Shown here: positions 8,486 through 15,831 of the stretch, piece by piece
Numbering within the stretch: position 1 is the first letter of the stretch
How the letters are laid out: each line of letters starts with the position of its first letter
Source: Comamonadaceae bacterium
GTDB lineage: Bacteria; Pseudomonadota; Gammaproteobacteria; Burkholderiales; Burkholderiaceae_C
Assembly: GCA_947374485.1 (NCBI GenBank)
Contig: CANCCF010000022.1
Span: 1 to 37,233 of the forward strand
Reading direction: 5' to 3'
DNA length: 37,233 nt
Program-made: the position numbers and the translations under genes
The notes under the pieces: generated by a model
Told to the model about the DNA's origin: nothing
The model's input: only the letters and a program-made list of their open reading frames with translations
Database searches by the model: none

Positions 8486-9870
8486 AAAGCTTGACATACC
8501 CGCTGCGGATATGGGTTTTGAAACTCTGCGCGATGGCTGCGGCCGCGCTGCTGCTCACCCCCCACAGCCACGCACAGGGCAACACAGCAGTGACCACAAC
8601 CGCTGCCAAACCCGCCAGCGCCTACAGCTCGGGCGTGGTCTACGACTGGACGCAGCTCGATCTGCTGCTGGTGCAGCAAACGCCCGGCTTCAGCCCGCCG
8701 GTGGCTGCGCGCGCGCTGGGCTACATCGGCCTCACGCTGTACGAGTCGGTGGTGCCCGGCATGCCCGGCTACCAAAGCCTGGCCGGTCAGTTGAATGAAC
8801 TCAGTTCGCTGCCCTGGGCGCAGCCCGATGAGCCGCTGCACTGGCCCACGGTGGCCAACGCCGCGCTGGCCACCATGACACGCATGATGTTCAGCAATGC
8901 GAGTGCCGAGAACAAGGCCCGCATCGATTTGCTGGAGCGCAGCCTGCCGCTCAAATACACGCAGGATTTCGATCCCAACACGGTCACCCCCGACATCAGC
9001 AACCGCTCGGAAACCTTTGGCAAACTGATGGCCATGGCCGTCATGACCTGGGCCCGCACCGACGGCGGCCACGAGGCCTGGGGCCCGCTGCGCCGCAACC
9101 GCGCCAACTATGTGCCGCCCAGCGGCACCGGCAAATGGTCGGCCACACCTCCGGCTTTTGCGCCAGCCCTGTTGCCCTACTGGGGCGAGAACCGGCCCAT
9201 GGTATTGAAAGCCGCGGCCGACTGCCCCGCACCTCCACCGCCTGCCTACGCGGAGGACGCGGGTACGGCGTTTTACAAGCAGGGCCAGGAGGTCTACAGC
9301 ATCAGCAATGCGGCCACGCAAGAGCAGCGCCAGTTCGCCCTGTACTGGGCCGATGACCCAGGCAAGACCCCCACGCCTGCGGGGCACTGGGCCTGGCTCA
9401 CCAACGATTTGCTCAAAAGCCGCCAGGCCAGCCTGGCCACGGCCGCTGAAACCTTTGCGCGTCTGAACATCGCCATGTCGGACGCCTTTGTGGCGGCCTG
9501 GTACACCAAGTACACGCTGAGTGTGATCCGGCCGGTAACCTATGTGCAGCTCGCCATCGACAGCAACTGGGTGCCCTCGCTGATGCACACGCCGCCGTTC
9601 CCCGATTACCCCTCGGGCCACAGCGTGCAAAGCAGTGCGGCGGCAACGGTGCTGGAGCGCGAGTTCGGTGCCAACACCGCTTTTACCGACAACACCCACA
9701 ACGACCGGGGCTGGGGCCCGCGCACTTTCAAGAGCTTCAAGAGTGCGGCCGACGAGGCTGCGGTGTCACGCCTGTATGCGGGCATCCACTACCGTTTTTC
9801 CATCGACGGCGGCAAGCCGCAGGGGCAGTGCGTGGCTAACAAGGTGTTGGCGCTGAAGTTCAAGCCCTGA
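8482..9870 (+). CDS. Exported vanadium-dependent haloperoxidase / PAP2-fold protein
   Basis: This is an exported enzyme of the PAP2/vanadium haloperoxidase superfamily, 462 residues, with a signal peptide ending near AHAQ (residues 1-32). The three oxyanion-binding motifs are present. Motif 1 is Lys343 with Arg350-Pro351 (KYTLSVIRP). Motif 2 is PSGHS at 377-381, containing the acid/base His. Motif 3 has Ser429-Arg430 and His436 (SRLYAGIHYRF). Length and the alpha-helical N-terminal half fit bacterial VCPO-like haloperoxidases better than short PAP2 lipid phosphatases. Haloperoxidases and PAP2 phosphatases share this site, so bromide or chloride oxidation versus phosphoester hydrolysis cannot be decided here. 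Its start overlaps the stop of the FG-GAP gene (ATGA), so the two are co-translated. Confidence 0.85.
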   Translation: MKSLTYPLRIWVLKLCAMAAAALLLTPHSHAQGNTAVTTTAAKPASAYSSGVVYDWTQLDLLLVQQTPGFSPPVAARALGYIGLTLYESVVPGMPGYQSLAGQLNELSSLPWAQPDEPLHWPTVANAALATMTRMMFSNASAENKARIDLLERSLPLKYTQDFDPNTVTPDISNRSETFGKLMAMAVMTWARTDGGHEAWGPLRRNRANYVPPSGTGKWSATPPAFAPALLPYWGENRPMVLKAAADCPAPPPPAYAEDAGTAFYKQGQEVYSISNAATQEQRQFALYWADDPGKTPTPAGHWAWLTNDLLKSRQASLATAAETFARLNIAMSDAFVAAWYTKYTLSVIRPVTYVQLAIDSNWVPSLMHTPPFPDYPSGHSVQSSAAATVLEREFGANTAFTDNTHNDRGWGPRTFKSFKSAADEAAVSRLYAGIHYRFSIDGGKPQGQCVANKVLALKFKP

Positions 9871-9910
9871 ACAAGTAGCCCCCACGTTCGCTCGCTGCGC
9901 GTAGCTCTCT

Positions 9911-9959
9911 GCCCCCCGAGGGGGCCGCGTTTGCCCTTGGGGCGGCCCGGCGGGCAAAC
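9911..9959. repeat. GC-rich hairpin repeat, copy 2, probable bidirectional terminator
   Basis: The repeat lies between convergent genes ending at 9870 (+) and 9978 (-). GCCCCCCGAGGGGG (9911-9924) is followed by an 8-bp inverted repeat, GTTTGCCC (9929-9936) and GGGCAAAC (9952-9959). The 15-base loop TTGGGGCGGCCCGGC is identical to copy 1. GCCGC (9924-9928) and GCGGC (9964-9968) could extend the pairing outside a short internal loop. Upstream bases 9882-9910 (CCCCCACGTTCGCTCG and following) probably belong to the same element. A terminator role is inferred from position. Confidence 0.75.
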
Positions 9960-9977
9960 CGTTGCGGCTGATGCGCC

Positions 9978-10961
9978 TCAGCGCATCACCAGCGCCAGCG
10001 CCGCAAAGTCGCCCACACGCTCGCCCAGACCAGCGGGCACGATCTCCAGGCCGTTGGTGAGTGCTGGCAGCTTGCCCTGCATGAAGGCCTGCAGGCGCGG
10101 CAGCAGGTAGTCCTGGTTGTGCCAGAACACGCTGCCGCCCAGCGCAATGCGTTGCAGGTCCATCAGCGCCGTGATGTTGAAGAGCGCGCGGCCCATCACA
10201 TGGCACAGCGCGTCAATGATGTCGATGGCGCGCGCATCACCCGCGCGCGCGGCCGTGAACAGCGCCGAGGCGTCGGCATAACCCTCTGATGCAAAGCGCC
10301 GCGCAATCGCATTGCCCGCCACCAGCGCCTCCACATCACCCATCAGGCCGCAGCCGCACAGCGCATCGGTGTTGTCGGAGACAAAGATGTGGCCGCCGTG
10401 CCCGGCATTACCGTTCTTGCCGCGCAGGATGTGGCCGTCCACGCACAGGCCCATGCCGATGCCGGTGCTCCAGGTGACGTAGGCACAGTTGGGTGTGCCC
10501 TGCAGCGCGCCCCAGCGGCGCTCGGCCTCCAGCGCACCCACGCCGTCGTTCTCCACCCGCACGTTGTTGAAGGCCGCGCGCAGCGGGGCTTCGAGCAGGG
10601 CGCTCATCCAGTCATTGGGCAGGCCGCGGGCCTTGCCCGCCAGGCCACCGCAGATGTTCGGTGCAGCCAGCTCCACCAAGCCCTCGTTGAGCACAAAGGG
10701 GCCGCAGGACGACACACCCACTGCACCCACGCTGGCCAGCGGTATGCCTGCCAGCGCGCAGCTCTCACCAATCAGGCGGATGATTTGCTGGCCCAGTGCG
10801 CCGTTGTCACCCGTCTTGGCGGTGGGCTCGGACACCTTGCCGCTGATGCCGCGGTGGTCGGCCATGCTGATGGCCACCTTGGTGCCGCCGATGTCGACAC
10901 AGGCCAGGGCCGGGCTGCCAACGGGCAGGTGGATCAATGCGTCAATGGATGCTGGGTTCAT
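9978..10961 (-). CDS. ROK-family sugar kinase
   Basis: This is an ATP-dependent hexose or amino-sugar kinase of 327 residues. The phosphate loop CVDIGGTKVA is near residues 21-30. The catalytic Asp is in ENDGVGALEAE (about 138). The sugar-binding and zinc region is AGHGGHIFV followed by LCGCGLMGDVEAL. The usual ROK zinc motif is CxCGxxGCxE; here the third Cys is Asp (the GAT codon is clear), so zinc binding may be altered. No helix-turn-helix is present, which separates it from the ROK regulator at 4635. It lies 32 bases downstream of the cupin gene on the same strand, so phosphorylation of mannose, fructose or glucose followed by isomerisation is plausible. The substrate cannot be read from sequence. 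Confidence 0.87.
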   Translation of the reverse strand: MNPASIDALIHLPVGSPALACVDIGGTKVAISMADHRGISGKVSEPTAKTGDNGALGQQIIRLIGESCALAGIPLASVGAVGVSSCGPFVLNEGLVELAAPNICGGLAGKARGLPNDWMSALLEAPLRAAFNNVRVENDGVGALEAERRWGALQGTPNCAYVTWSTGIGMGLCVDGHILRGKNGNAGHGGHIFVSDNTDALCGCGLMGDVEALVAGNAIARRFASEGYADASALFTAARAGDARAIDIIDALCHVMGRALFNITALMDLQRIALGGSVFWHNQDYLLPRLQAFMQGKLPALTNGLEIVPAGLGERVGDFAALALVMR

Positions 10962-10993
10962 GCGTGTCTCTTCGTTGTCTTATTTTCAGACGC

Positions 10994-11362
10994 TTATTTT
11001 CGCCCGTAATCGTCCTGCAGACGCTCTATATCGTCTTCGCCCAGGTAGCTGCCAAACTGCACTTCCACAATTTCCAGCGGCGCCTCGGTGCGGTTGGCCA
11101 GGCGGTGCACTTCGCCCAGGGCAATGTCGCAGTGGCCGCCCTCAGAGAGCTCGAACACGCGCTCGCCCAGGGTGACCTGCGCCGTGCCCTGCACCACCAC
11201 CCAATGTTCGGCGCGCTGGTGGTGGCGTTGCAAGCTGATTTGCTGGCCGGGCAGCACGCCAATGCGCTTGATCTTGTGGCCCGCCACCTCGGACACCGTC
11301 TCATACCAGCCCCAGGGGCGGGTGCTGCGTTCGACGGTTTGGATGCGGGTGGTGATGGTCAT
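10994..11362 (-). CDS. Stand-alone mannose-6-phosphate isomerase-type cupin
   Basis: The 122-residue single cupin domain closely resembles the C-terminal isomerase domain of bifunctional AlgA/ManC enzymes. It starts with RPWGWYE, then has LQRHHQRAEHWVVVQGTAQVT and ends with EIVEVQFGSYLGEDDIERL. The His-His and Glu-His residues of that second block are the expected metal ligands. The guanylyltransferase domain normally fused in front is absent. It probably interconverts mannose-6-phosphate and fructose-6-phosphate, or another phosphosugar. It sits between the MidA methyltransferase gene (38 bases upstream) and the ROK kinase gene (32 bases downstream), which suggests one transcript. Confidence 0.85.
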   Translation of the reverse strand: MTITTRIQTVERSTRPWGWYETVSEVAGHKIKRIGVLPGQQISLQRHHQRAEHWVVVQGTAQVTLGERVFELSEGGHCDIALGEVHRLANRTEAPLEIVEVQFGSYLGEDDIERLQDDYGRK

Positions 11363-11400
11363 GGGGCGTGGTGGTTTTTGCAGGTTTTTTCAGGCCAATT

Positions 11401-12582
11401 TTACAGGCGGTGGGTGCGGTCACCTTGGGCAAAACCCATGGCTTCAAACACAGACCCCTTGACCAGGCCGATGACCTTGAAGAGCTCACCCATCTCGTGT
11501 TCCAGAATCAGCTTTTGCGCGGCCACGCGTTCGGGCAAGGACGCGTTTTGCATCAGCTCCACCAGGCCGCAGTTCATCAGAAAATGCGCCTGCGTGGTGT
11601 AGCCCAAAACCCCCAGCCCCGCATCCTGCGCGGCCACGGCAATGCCCGTGAAGTTCACATGCGCGGTAATGTCTTTCAGGCCCACAGCCTCCAGCGGATT
11701 GCCGTCGGCCTGGTGGGCGCGGTGGCACATCACCGTGCCCATGTGGCGCTGCGGGTGGTAGTACTCGGCCTCGGGAAAGCCGTAGTCGAGAAAGAACAGG
11801 GCGCCGCGTTGCAGCCGTTCGCCCAGGGTGCGTATGAAGGCCTCGGCCTGCGGGTGGATCTCGGTCACATAGTCGTGCGGGCCATCGATGTCCAGCGGCG
11901 GCGTGAGGGCAGTCGGTCGATCCGCCCAAGTCCAGGCGCCGTCCTGCAGCGCCACGCCGCGCTCGCTCCACTGGCCCTGGCTGCGCGCGAGCAACTGCAC
12001 CGGCATGGCGTCCAGCACTTCGTTGCCGAGCACCACGCCTTGCAGGGTATCTGGCAGGGCAGGGGCCCAGTGCACCACGTCGAGGTGCGCCTGCAACGTG
12101 TGGCGCTGGCGCTTCTTGAGGCTTTCGGACAGATCCACAATGGTGTAGCGGTCCACGCGCTGACCCATGGCCTTCAGGGCGGTGAGCAACTGCAGGGCCA
12201 GGACGCCGGTGCCCGCGCCAAATTCCCAGATTTCGAACGTGCCGGTGGCCTGCAGGGCTTGCGCCACCTGCGCTGCGAGCGCATAGCCAAACAGCGCTGT
12301 CATTTCGGGCGCGGTGACAAAGTCGCTGCCAGCACCTTGCACGCTGCCATCCTTTCCGCGCGTGCCCTGGGGCAGGGTGCCGAACTTGGTGGAGCCGTTG
12401 GCGTAATAGCCCAGGCCCGGCGCATACAGGGCGAGTTCCATGAAGCGCTCAAAGCCCAGCCAGCCACCGGCCTGCTGCAGCTCTTTTTGCAGGTGGGCCT
12501 GCAGACCCTGCAAAACATGTGCCGCCTCAGGGGAGTGGGCGCCCAGCGGGGAGGGCGTGGGTAAACTCGGGTCTGTTGTCAT
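11401..12582 (-). CDS. MidA/NDUFAF7-type SAM-dependent methyltransferase (DUF185)
   Basis: This 393-residue class I methyltransferase belongs to the family that includes mitochondrial NDUFAF7, which methylates an arginine of a respiratory complex I subunit. Bacterial roles are less clear. Visible family blocks are GFERFMELALYAPGLGYY near residue 45, FVTAPEMTALFG near 90, the SAM-binding loop EFGAGTGVLALQLL near 125, and GNEVLDAMPVQLL near 190. The start at 12582 (MTTDPSLPTP) gives a family-sized protein. The reading frame stays open for 141 more codons upstream, but that part lies under the opposite-strand SDR gene. Only 21 bases separate this start from the divergent SDR start at 12604. Confidence 0.88.
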   Translation of the reverse strand: MTTDPSLPTPSPLGAHSPEAAHVLQGLQAHLQKELQQAGGWLGFERFMELALYAPGLGYYANGSTKFGTLPQGTRGKDGSVQGAGSDFVTAPEMTALFGYALAAQVAQALQATGTFEIWEFGAGTGVLALQLLTALKAMGQRVDRYTIVDLSESLKKRQRHTLQAHLDVVHWAPALPDTLQGVVLGNEVLDAMPVQLLARSQGQWSERGVALQDGAWTWADRPTALTPPLDIDGPHDYVTEIHPQAEAFIRTLGERLQRGALFFLDYGFPEAEYYHPQRHMGTVMCHRAHQADGNPLEAVGLKDITAHVNFTGIAVAAQDAGLGVLGYTTQAHFLMNCGLVELMQNASLPERVAAQKLILEHEMGELFKVIGLVKGSVFEAMGFAQGDRTHRL

Positions 12583-12603
12583 ATCGCGCTGGATTGTCCC
12601 CCA

Positions 12604-13296
12604 ATGTCTGCCTCTGCTCCCCCCACCGTGCCATCCCCTGTTGTTCTGGTCACTGGCGCTGCCAAGCTGCTGGGCCGTGAGATCGCCTTGCTGCTCGCCG
12701 CCGAGGGTTGGCGCGTGGCGGTGCACTACCGCGATTCGGTGGACGCGGCACGCCGCACGGTGGCCGATTGCTCGGCCCTCACCCCCGGTGCGCAGGCGAT
12801 CCGCTCCAACCTGGGCAACGAGGCGGCGGTGCGCAACCTGCTGCCCGCCGTGATCGAAGCCTTTGGCCAGGTAGACGCGGTGGTGAATTGCGCCTCCACC
12901 TTCGAGCACGACACCGCTGCCAGCTTCGGCTTTGCCGCCATGGACAAGCACATGCGCGGCAATGCCGGGGCTGCCATTCTGATGAGCCAGGCCCTGCACA
13001 CCCACATCAGCCAGCGCCGCAAGCAGCAGCCTGCCGAGGAAGGTTTAGTGGGCGTGGTGGTCAACCTGCTGGACCAGAAGCTGCGCAACCAGACACCGGA
13101 TTTTTTGTCCTACAGCCTGTCCAAGGCCGCGCTGGAAGCGGCCACCGCCGTGCTGGCCCTGACCCTGCAGCCGCTGGTGCGGGTGGTGGGTGTGAGCACT
13201 GCGCAACAAGCGGCAGACGCCCTGCGGCCGCAGCCTGCGACCTCTGCAACAAAGGCCGCCAGCCCGGCCACCCATCTTTCCCTGCACCATGCCTAG
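12604..13296 (+). CDS. SDR-family pteridine reductase-like protein with altered C-terminus
   Basis: This 230-residue short-chain dehydrogenase has a cofactor loop VTGAAKLLG (residues 16-24) and HYRDS, both like pteridine reductase PTR1. The triad Asp157-Tyr170-Lys174 (LLDQK, YSLSK) has the Asp+13 Tyr+4 Lys spacing I recall for PTR1 (Asp181/Tyr194/Lys198). The protein departs from the family after VRVVGV (residue 197). The expected PG motif, substrate loop and final beta strand (about 50 residues) are replaced by a short Ala/Pro/Thr-rich tail. It is therefore a C-terminally shortened paralogue of the next gene. It overlaps that gene by 8 bases, so it may be translated with it and perhaps form heteromers. 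Dihydropteridine reduction is a family inference. Confidence 0.8.
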   Translation: MSASAPPTVPSPVVLVTGAAKLLGREIALLLAAEGWRVAVHYRDSVDAARRTVADCSALTPGAQAIRSNLGNEAAVRNLLPAVIEAFGQVDAVVNCASTFEHDTAASFGFAAMDKHMRGNAGAAILMSQALHTHISQRRKQQPAEEGLVGVVVNLLDQKLRNQTPDFLSYSLSKAALEAATAVLALTLQPLVRVVGVSTAQQAADALRPQPATSATKAASPATHLSLHHA

Positions 13297-14074
13297 GCGC
13301 GTCCTCGTCACCGGTGGTGCGCAGCGCCTGGGCGCCCTGCTGTGCCGCAGCTTTGCGCAGGCGGGTTGGGAGGTCTGGTGCCACTACCAGCAATCGGAAG
13401 ACGCCGCCCACGCGCTGGTGGCCGAACTGCGCGCCGAAGGCTTTGCCACCTATGCGGTGCAGGCCAACCTGGGCCTGGAGGACCAGCGTGCGCAATTGAT
13501 GGCGCAGGTGCTCTCCCAAGGCGGGCCGCTGCACTGCCTGGTCAACAACGCCTCGCTGTTTGAGGAAGACAGTGCCGCCGCGCTCGACATGGAGCTGGTG
13601 CGCAGGCAACTCGAAGTGAACCTGCTGGCACCGCTCTCGCTGTCGGTGCTGATGGCAGGGCAGCTGCCGCCGGATGCGCCCGTTGGCGACTGCAGCATCA
13701 TCCACCTGCTGGACCAGAAGGTCTTCAACCTCAACCCCGATTACTTCAGCTACACCGTCTCCAAGCTGGCGCTGGAGCGCAGCGTGGCCCTGCAGGCCCA
13801 GGCCCTGGCACCGCGCCTGCGCGTGTGCGGTGTGGCGCCCGGCCTGATGTTCATCAGCGGGCCGCAGACGCAGGAGAACTTCGAGCGCTCCGGCAAGGTC
13901 AACCTGATGCAGACCGCGCTCGACCCGCAGCGCGTGGCGCACAGCGTGCTGTTCCTGGCCGAAAACCCCTGCATCACCGGTGTCACCCTGTGTGTCGACA
14001 ATGGACAACATCTGGTCCCTTTGACGCGCGATGTGATGTTCGCGCTTGCCGACAATGGAAATCCCGCAACATGA
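13289..14074 (+). CDS. FolM-like pteridine/dihydromonapterin reductase (SDR)
   Basis: This 261-residue full-length SDR has the cofactor loop VTGGAQRLG (7-15), NNAS at 86-89 and a PTR1-like triad of Asp142, Tyr155 and Lys159 (HLLDQK, YTVSK). The segment VAPGLMF follows, then a substrate loop, and the C-terminus has TGVTLCVDNGQHL as in FolM-type enzymes. FolM reduces dihydromonapterin to tetrahydromonapterin and has weak dihydrofolate reductase activity. The gene starts inside the preceding SDR gene (8-base overlap) and overlaps folB by ATGA, which supports a pterin role. I leave the symbol empty because family members are often annotated only as SDR. Confidence 0.85.
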   Translation: MPRRVLVTGGAQRLGALLCRSFAQAGWEVWCHYQQSEDAAHALVAELRAEGFATYAVQANLGLEDQRAQLMAQVLSQGGPLHCLVNNASLFEEDSAAALDMELVRRQLEVNLLAPLSLSVLMAGQLPPDAPVGDCSIIHLLDQKVFNLNPDYFSYTVSKLALERSVALQAQALAPRLRVCGVAPGLMFISGPQTQENFERSGKVNLMQTALDPQRVAHSVLFLAENPCITGVTLCVDNGQHLVPLTRDVMFALADNGNPAT

Positions 14075-14481
14075 CACTTGATCCCCGAACCGACCCCTTA
14101 AGCCGTCTGATCCTGTCTTGCCGCCGCATCTTTTTGCGCGACCACACGGTGTCGGTGCAAATCGGCGCCCATGATTTCGAGAAGGGCCAGCCCCAGCGTG
14201 TGGTCTTCAACGTGGAGTTGTTTGTGCCCTACGCTGTGTCCACGCCGCAAAGCGACAGCCTCTCCGAAGTGGTGGACTACGACTTTGTGCGCGAAGTGAT
14301 TGCCAGCCGTGTGTCCACTGGCCATGTGGAGCTGCAGGAAACCCTGTGCGACGACCTGGCCACGCGCATGCTGGCGCACCCGCAGGTGTGGGCGGTGCGG
14401 CTGTCGAGCTGCAAGCCCGATGTCTACCCGGACTGCGCGGGCGTGGGGGTTGAGGTCTTCCGTATGAAAGAAAACACATGA
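14071..14481 (+). CDS. folB: Dihydroneopterin aldolase
   Basis: This 136-residue protein converts 7,8-dihydroneopterin to 6-hydroxymethyl-dihydropterin plus glycolaldehyde in folate synthesis. Family landmarks are present in order: IGAHDFEKGQPQRVVFNVEL with the substrate-side Glu, VVDYDFV with the conserved Tyr, the Glu in ELQETLCDDLA, and the catalytic Lys in CKPDVYPDCAGVGVEV. ATG 14071 overlaps the stop of the SDR gene (ATGA). The frame is open further upstream, but that lies in the SDR gene. A second, more divergent paralogue follows immediately with another ATGA overlap. Confidence 0.92.
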   Translation: MTLDPRTDPLSRLILSCRRIFLRDHTVSVQIGAHDFEKGQPQRVVFNVELFVPYAVSTPQSDSLSEVVDYDFVREVIASRVSTGHVELQETLCDDLATRMLAHPQVWAVRLSSCKPDVYPDCAGVGVEVFRMKENT

Positions 14482-14891
14482 GCCACCTCGCTGCCCAACA
14501 AGCCACCGGCAACCAGACCCTGACCCTGACCGGGCTGCGTTTTGATGCCAGCCTGGGAATTCTGGAGTCTGAGAAAATCGAGCCGCAACCGATTCAGGTG
14601 GACGCCGAGCTGTGCCTGGGCTGCCAGCCGCTCTTGCCGCTGGACGACGAGATCAACCATGTGCTGGACTACCGCAAGGTGCGCCAGCTCATCATTGACG
14701 AGTGCACCTCCGAGCACGTCAACCTGTTGGAGACGCTGATTGGCAAGCTCACCCACCGCCTGATGCAGCTGCCCGGCGTGGTGGGGGCGCGGGTCAAGAT
14801 TGCAAAGTTGCAGATTTTTGACGATTGCGAGGTCGCCATTCGCATGGAAAGCGGACATTGGGCCAGCGTGCCCCAAGGAGATTTACGATGA
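14478..14891 (+). CDS. FolB/FolX-family protein, probably FolX-like epimerase
   Basis: This 137-residue protein has the same T-fold as FolB. Landmarks are LGILESEKIEPQPIQVDAEL, INHVLDYRKVRQLI, NLLETLIGKLTHRL and AKLQIFDDCEVAIRM. Catalytic Glu, Tyr, Glu and Lys positions are kept, but the FolB-type Lys-Pro is Lys-Leu. That and the DEINHVLDYR stretch resemble E. coli FolX (dihydroneopterin triphosphate 2'-epimerase; DINDALNYR and DKLHALRYAD from memory). With FolM-like reductases beside it, a dihydromonapterin branch is plausible. The alternative is a second dihydroneopterin aldolase. It overlaps both neighbours by 4 bases. Confidence 0.8.
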   Translation: MSHLAAQQATGNQTLTLTGLRFDASLGILESEKIEPQPIQVDAELCLGCQPLLPLDDEINHVLDYRKVRQLIIDECTSEHVNLLETLIGKLTHRLMQLPGVVGARVKIAKLQIFDDCEVAIRMESGHWASVPQGDLR

Positions 14892-15829
14892 GTGCTGTCT
14901 GGGTTGAGGAAGAGGCGCCTGCGGTGTCTGCTGACAAGCAAATGAAAATCGAGCGTGAAACCCACAAGCTTGAAAAGCGCCTGTGCCGCCAGGTCGGCCA
15001 GGCCATCATGGACTTCAACATGATCGAAGAGGGCGACCGCATCATGGTCTGCATGTCGGGCGGCAAGGACAGCTACGGCATGCTCGACATCCTGCTCAAG
15101 ATGCAGCAGCGCGCGCCCATCCGCTTCGAAATCGTGGCCGTCAATCTCGACCAGAAGCAGCCCGGTTTCCCGGCGCACATCCTGCCCGAGTACCTGCAAG
15201 CCCTGGGTGTGGAGTACCACATCGAAACGCAGGACACCTACACCATCGTCAAGCGCAACATTCCTGAGGGCAAGACCATGTGCAGCCTGTGCAGCCGCCT
15301 GCGCCGGGGCATTTTGTACAACGTGGCGCGGCGCCTCCAATGCAACAAGCTGGCCCTGGGCCACCACCGCGACGACATGCTGCAGACCTTTTTTCTCAAC
15401 ATGTTCTTTGGCGGCAAGCTCAAGGGCATGCCACCCAAGCTCGCCAGCGACAACGGCGAGTTTGTGGTGATTCGCCCGCTGGCCAATGTGGCCGAGAAAG
15501 ACCTCATCCGCTGGGCCGCGCACCGCCAGTTCCCCATCATTCCCTGCACCCTGTGCGGCAGCCAGCAAAACCTGCAACGCGTGCAGATTGGCAACATGTT
15601 GCGCGAGTGGGAAAAGCAATACCCCGGGCGCACCGAGACCATGTTCACTGCGCTGCAAAACGTGGCGCCTTCGCACCTGATGGACCCCAAGCTGTTTGAC
15701 TTCAAGGGCGTTGTCGCCACTGGCGTGGAAGACGATGAGGGCGACCATGCCTTTGATGCCGAAGAATTCAGCGCGCCCAGTCTGTCAGGTCTGTCCGGTG
15801 TGCCGGGCTTGCAAGTCGTGGCGGCCTGA
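14888..15829 (+). CDS. ttcA: tRNA 2-thiocytidine(32) biosynthesis protein TtcA
   Basis: This is an iron-sulfur-dependent tRNA thiolase that modifies cytidine 32. The 313-residue protein has the ATP pyrophosphatase PP-loop SGGKDS at 57-62, the cluster-binding pair Cys132 and Cys135 (MCSLC), and a further Cys pair in IIPCTLCGSQQN around residues 218-226. GHHRDDMLQT and NMFFGGKLKGMPP are typical TtcA blocks. AAGGAG lies 7 bases before ATG 14888, and that ATG overlaps the stop of the FolX-like gene (ATGA). The acidic and Gly/Ser-rich C-terminal tail of about 35 residues is variable in this family. Coupling to the folate genes looks positional rather than functional. Confidence 0.95.
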   Translation: MSAVWVEEEAPAVSADKQMKIERETHKLEKRLCRQVGQAIMDFNMIEEGDRIMVCMSGGKDSYGMLDILLKMQQRAPIRFEIVAVNLDQKQPGFPAHILPEYLQALGVEYHIETQDTYTIVKRNIPEGKTMCSLCSRLRRGILYNVARRLQCNKLALGHHRDDMLQTFFLNMFFGGKLKGMPPKLASDNGEFVVIRPLANVAEKDLIRWAAHRQFPIIPCTLCGSQQNLQRVQIGNMLREWEKQYPGRTETMFTALQNVAPSHLMDPKLFDFKGVVATGVEDDEGDHAFDAEEFSAPSLSGLSGVPGLQVVAA

Positions 15830-15831
15830 CC

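Noticed and set aside
12583..13005. Upstream extension of the MidA gene frame
   Set aside because: It lies under the opposite-strand SDR gene, and the extension matches no part of the MidA family.
14888..15829. Functional link of ttcA to the folate genes
   Set aside because: Overlapping start and stop codons show co-translation only; I know of no shared pathway, so it is treated as operon packing.
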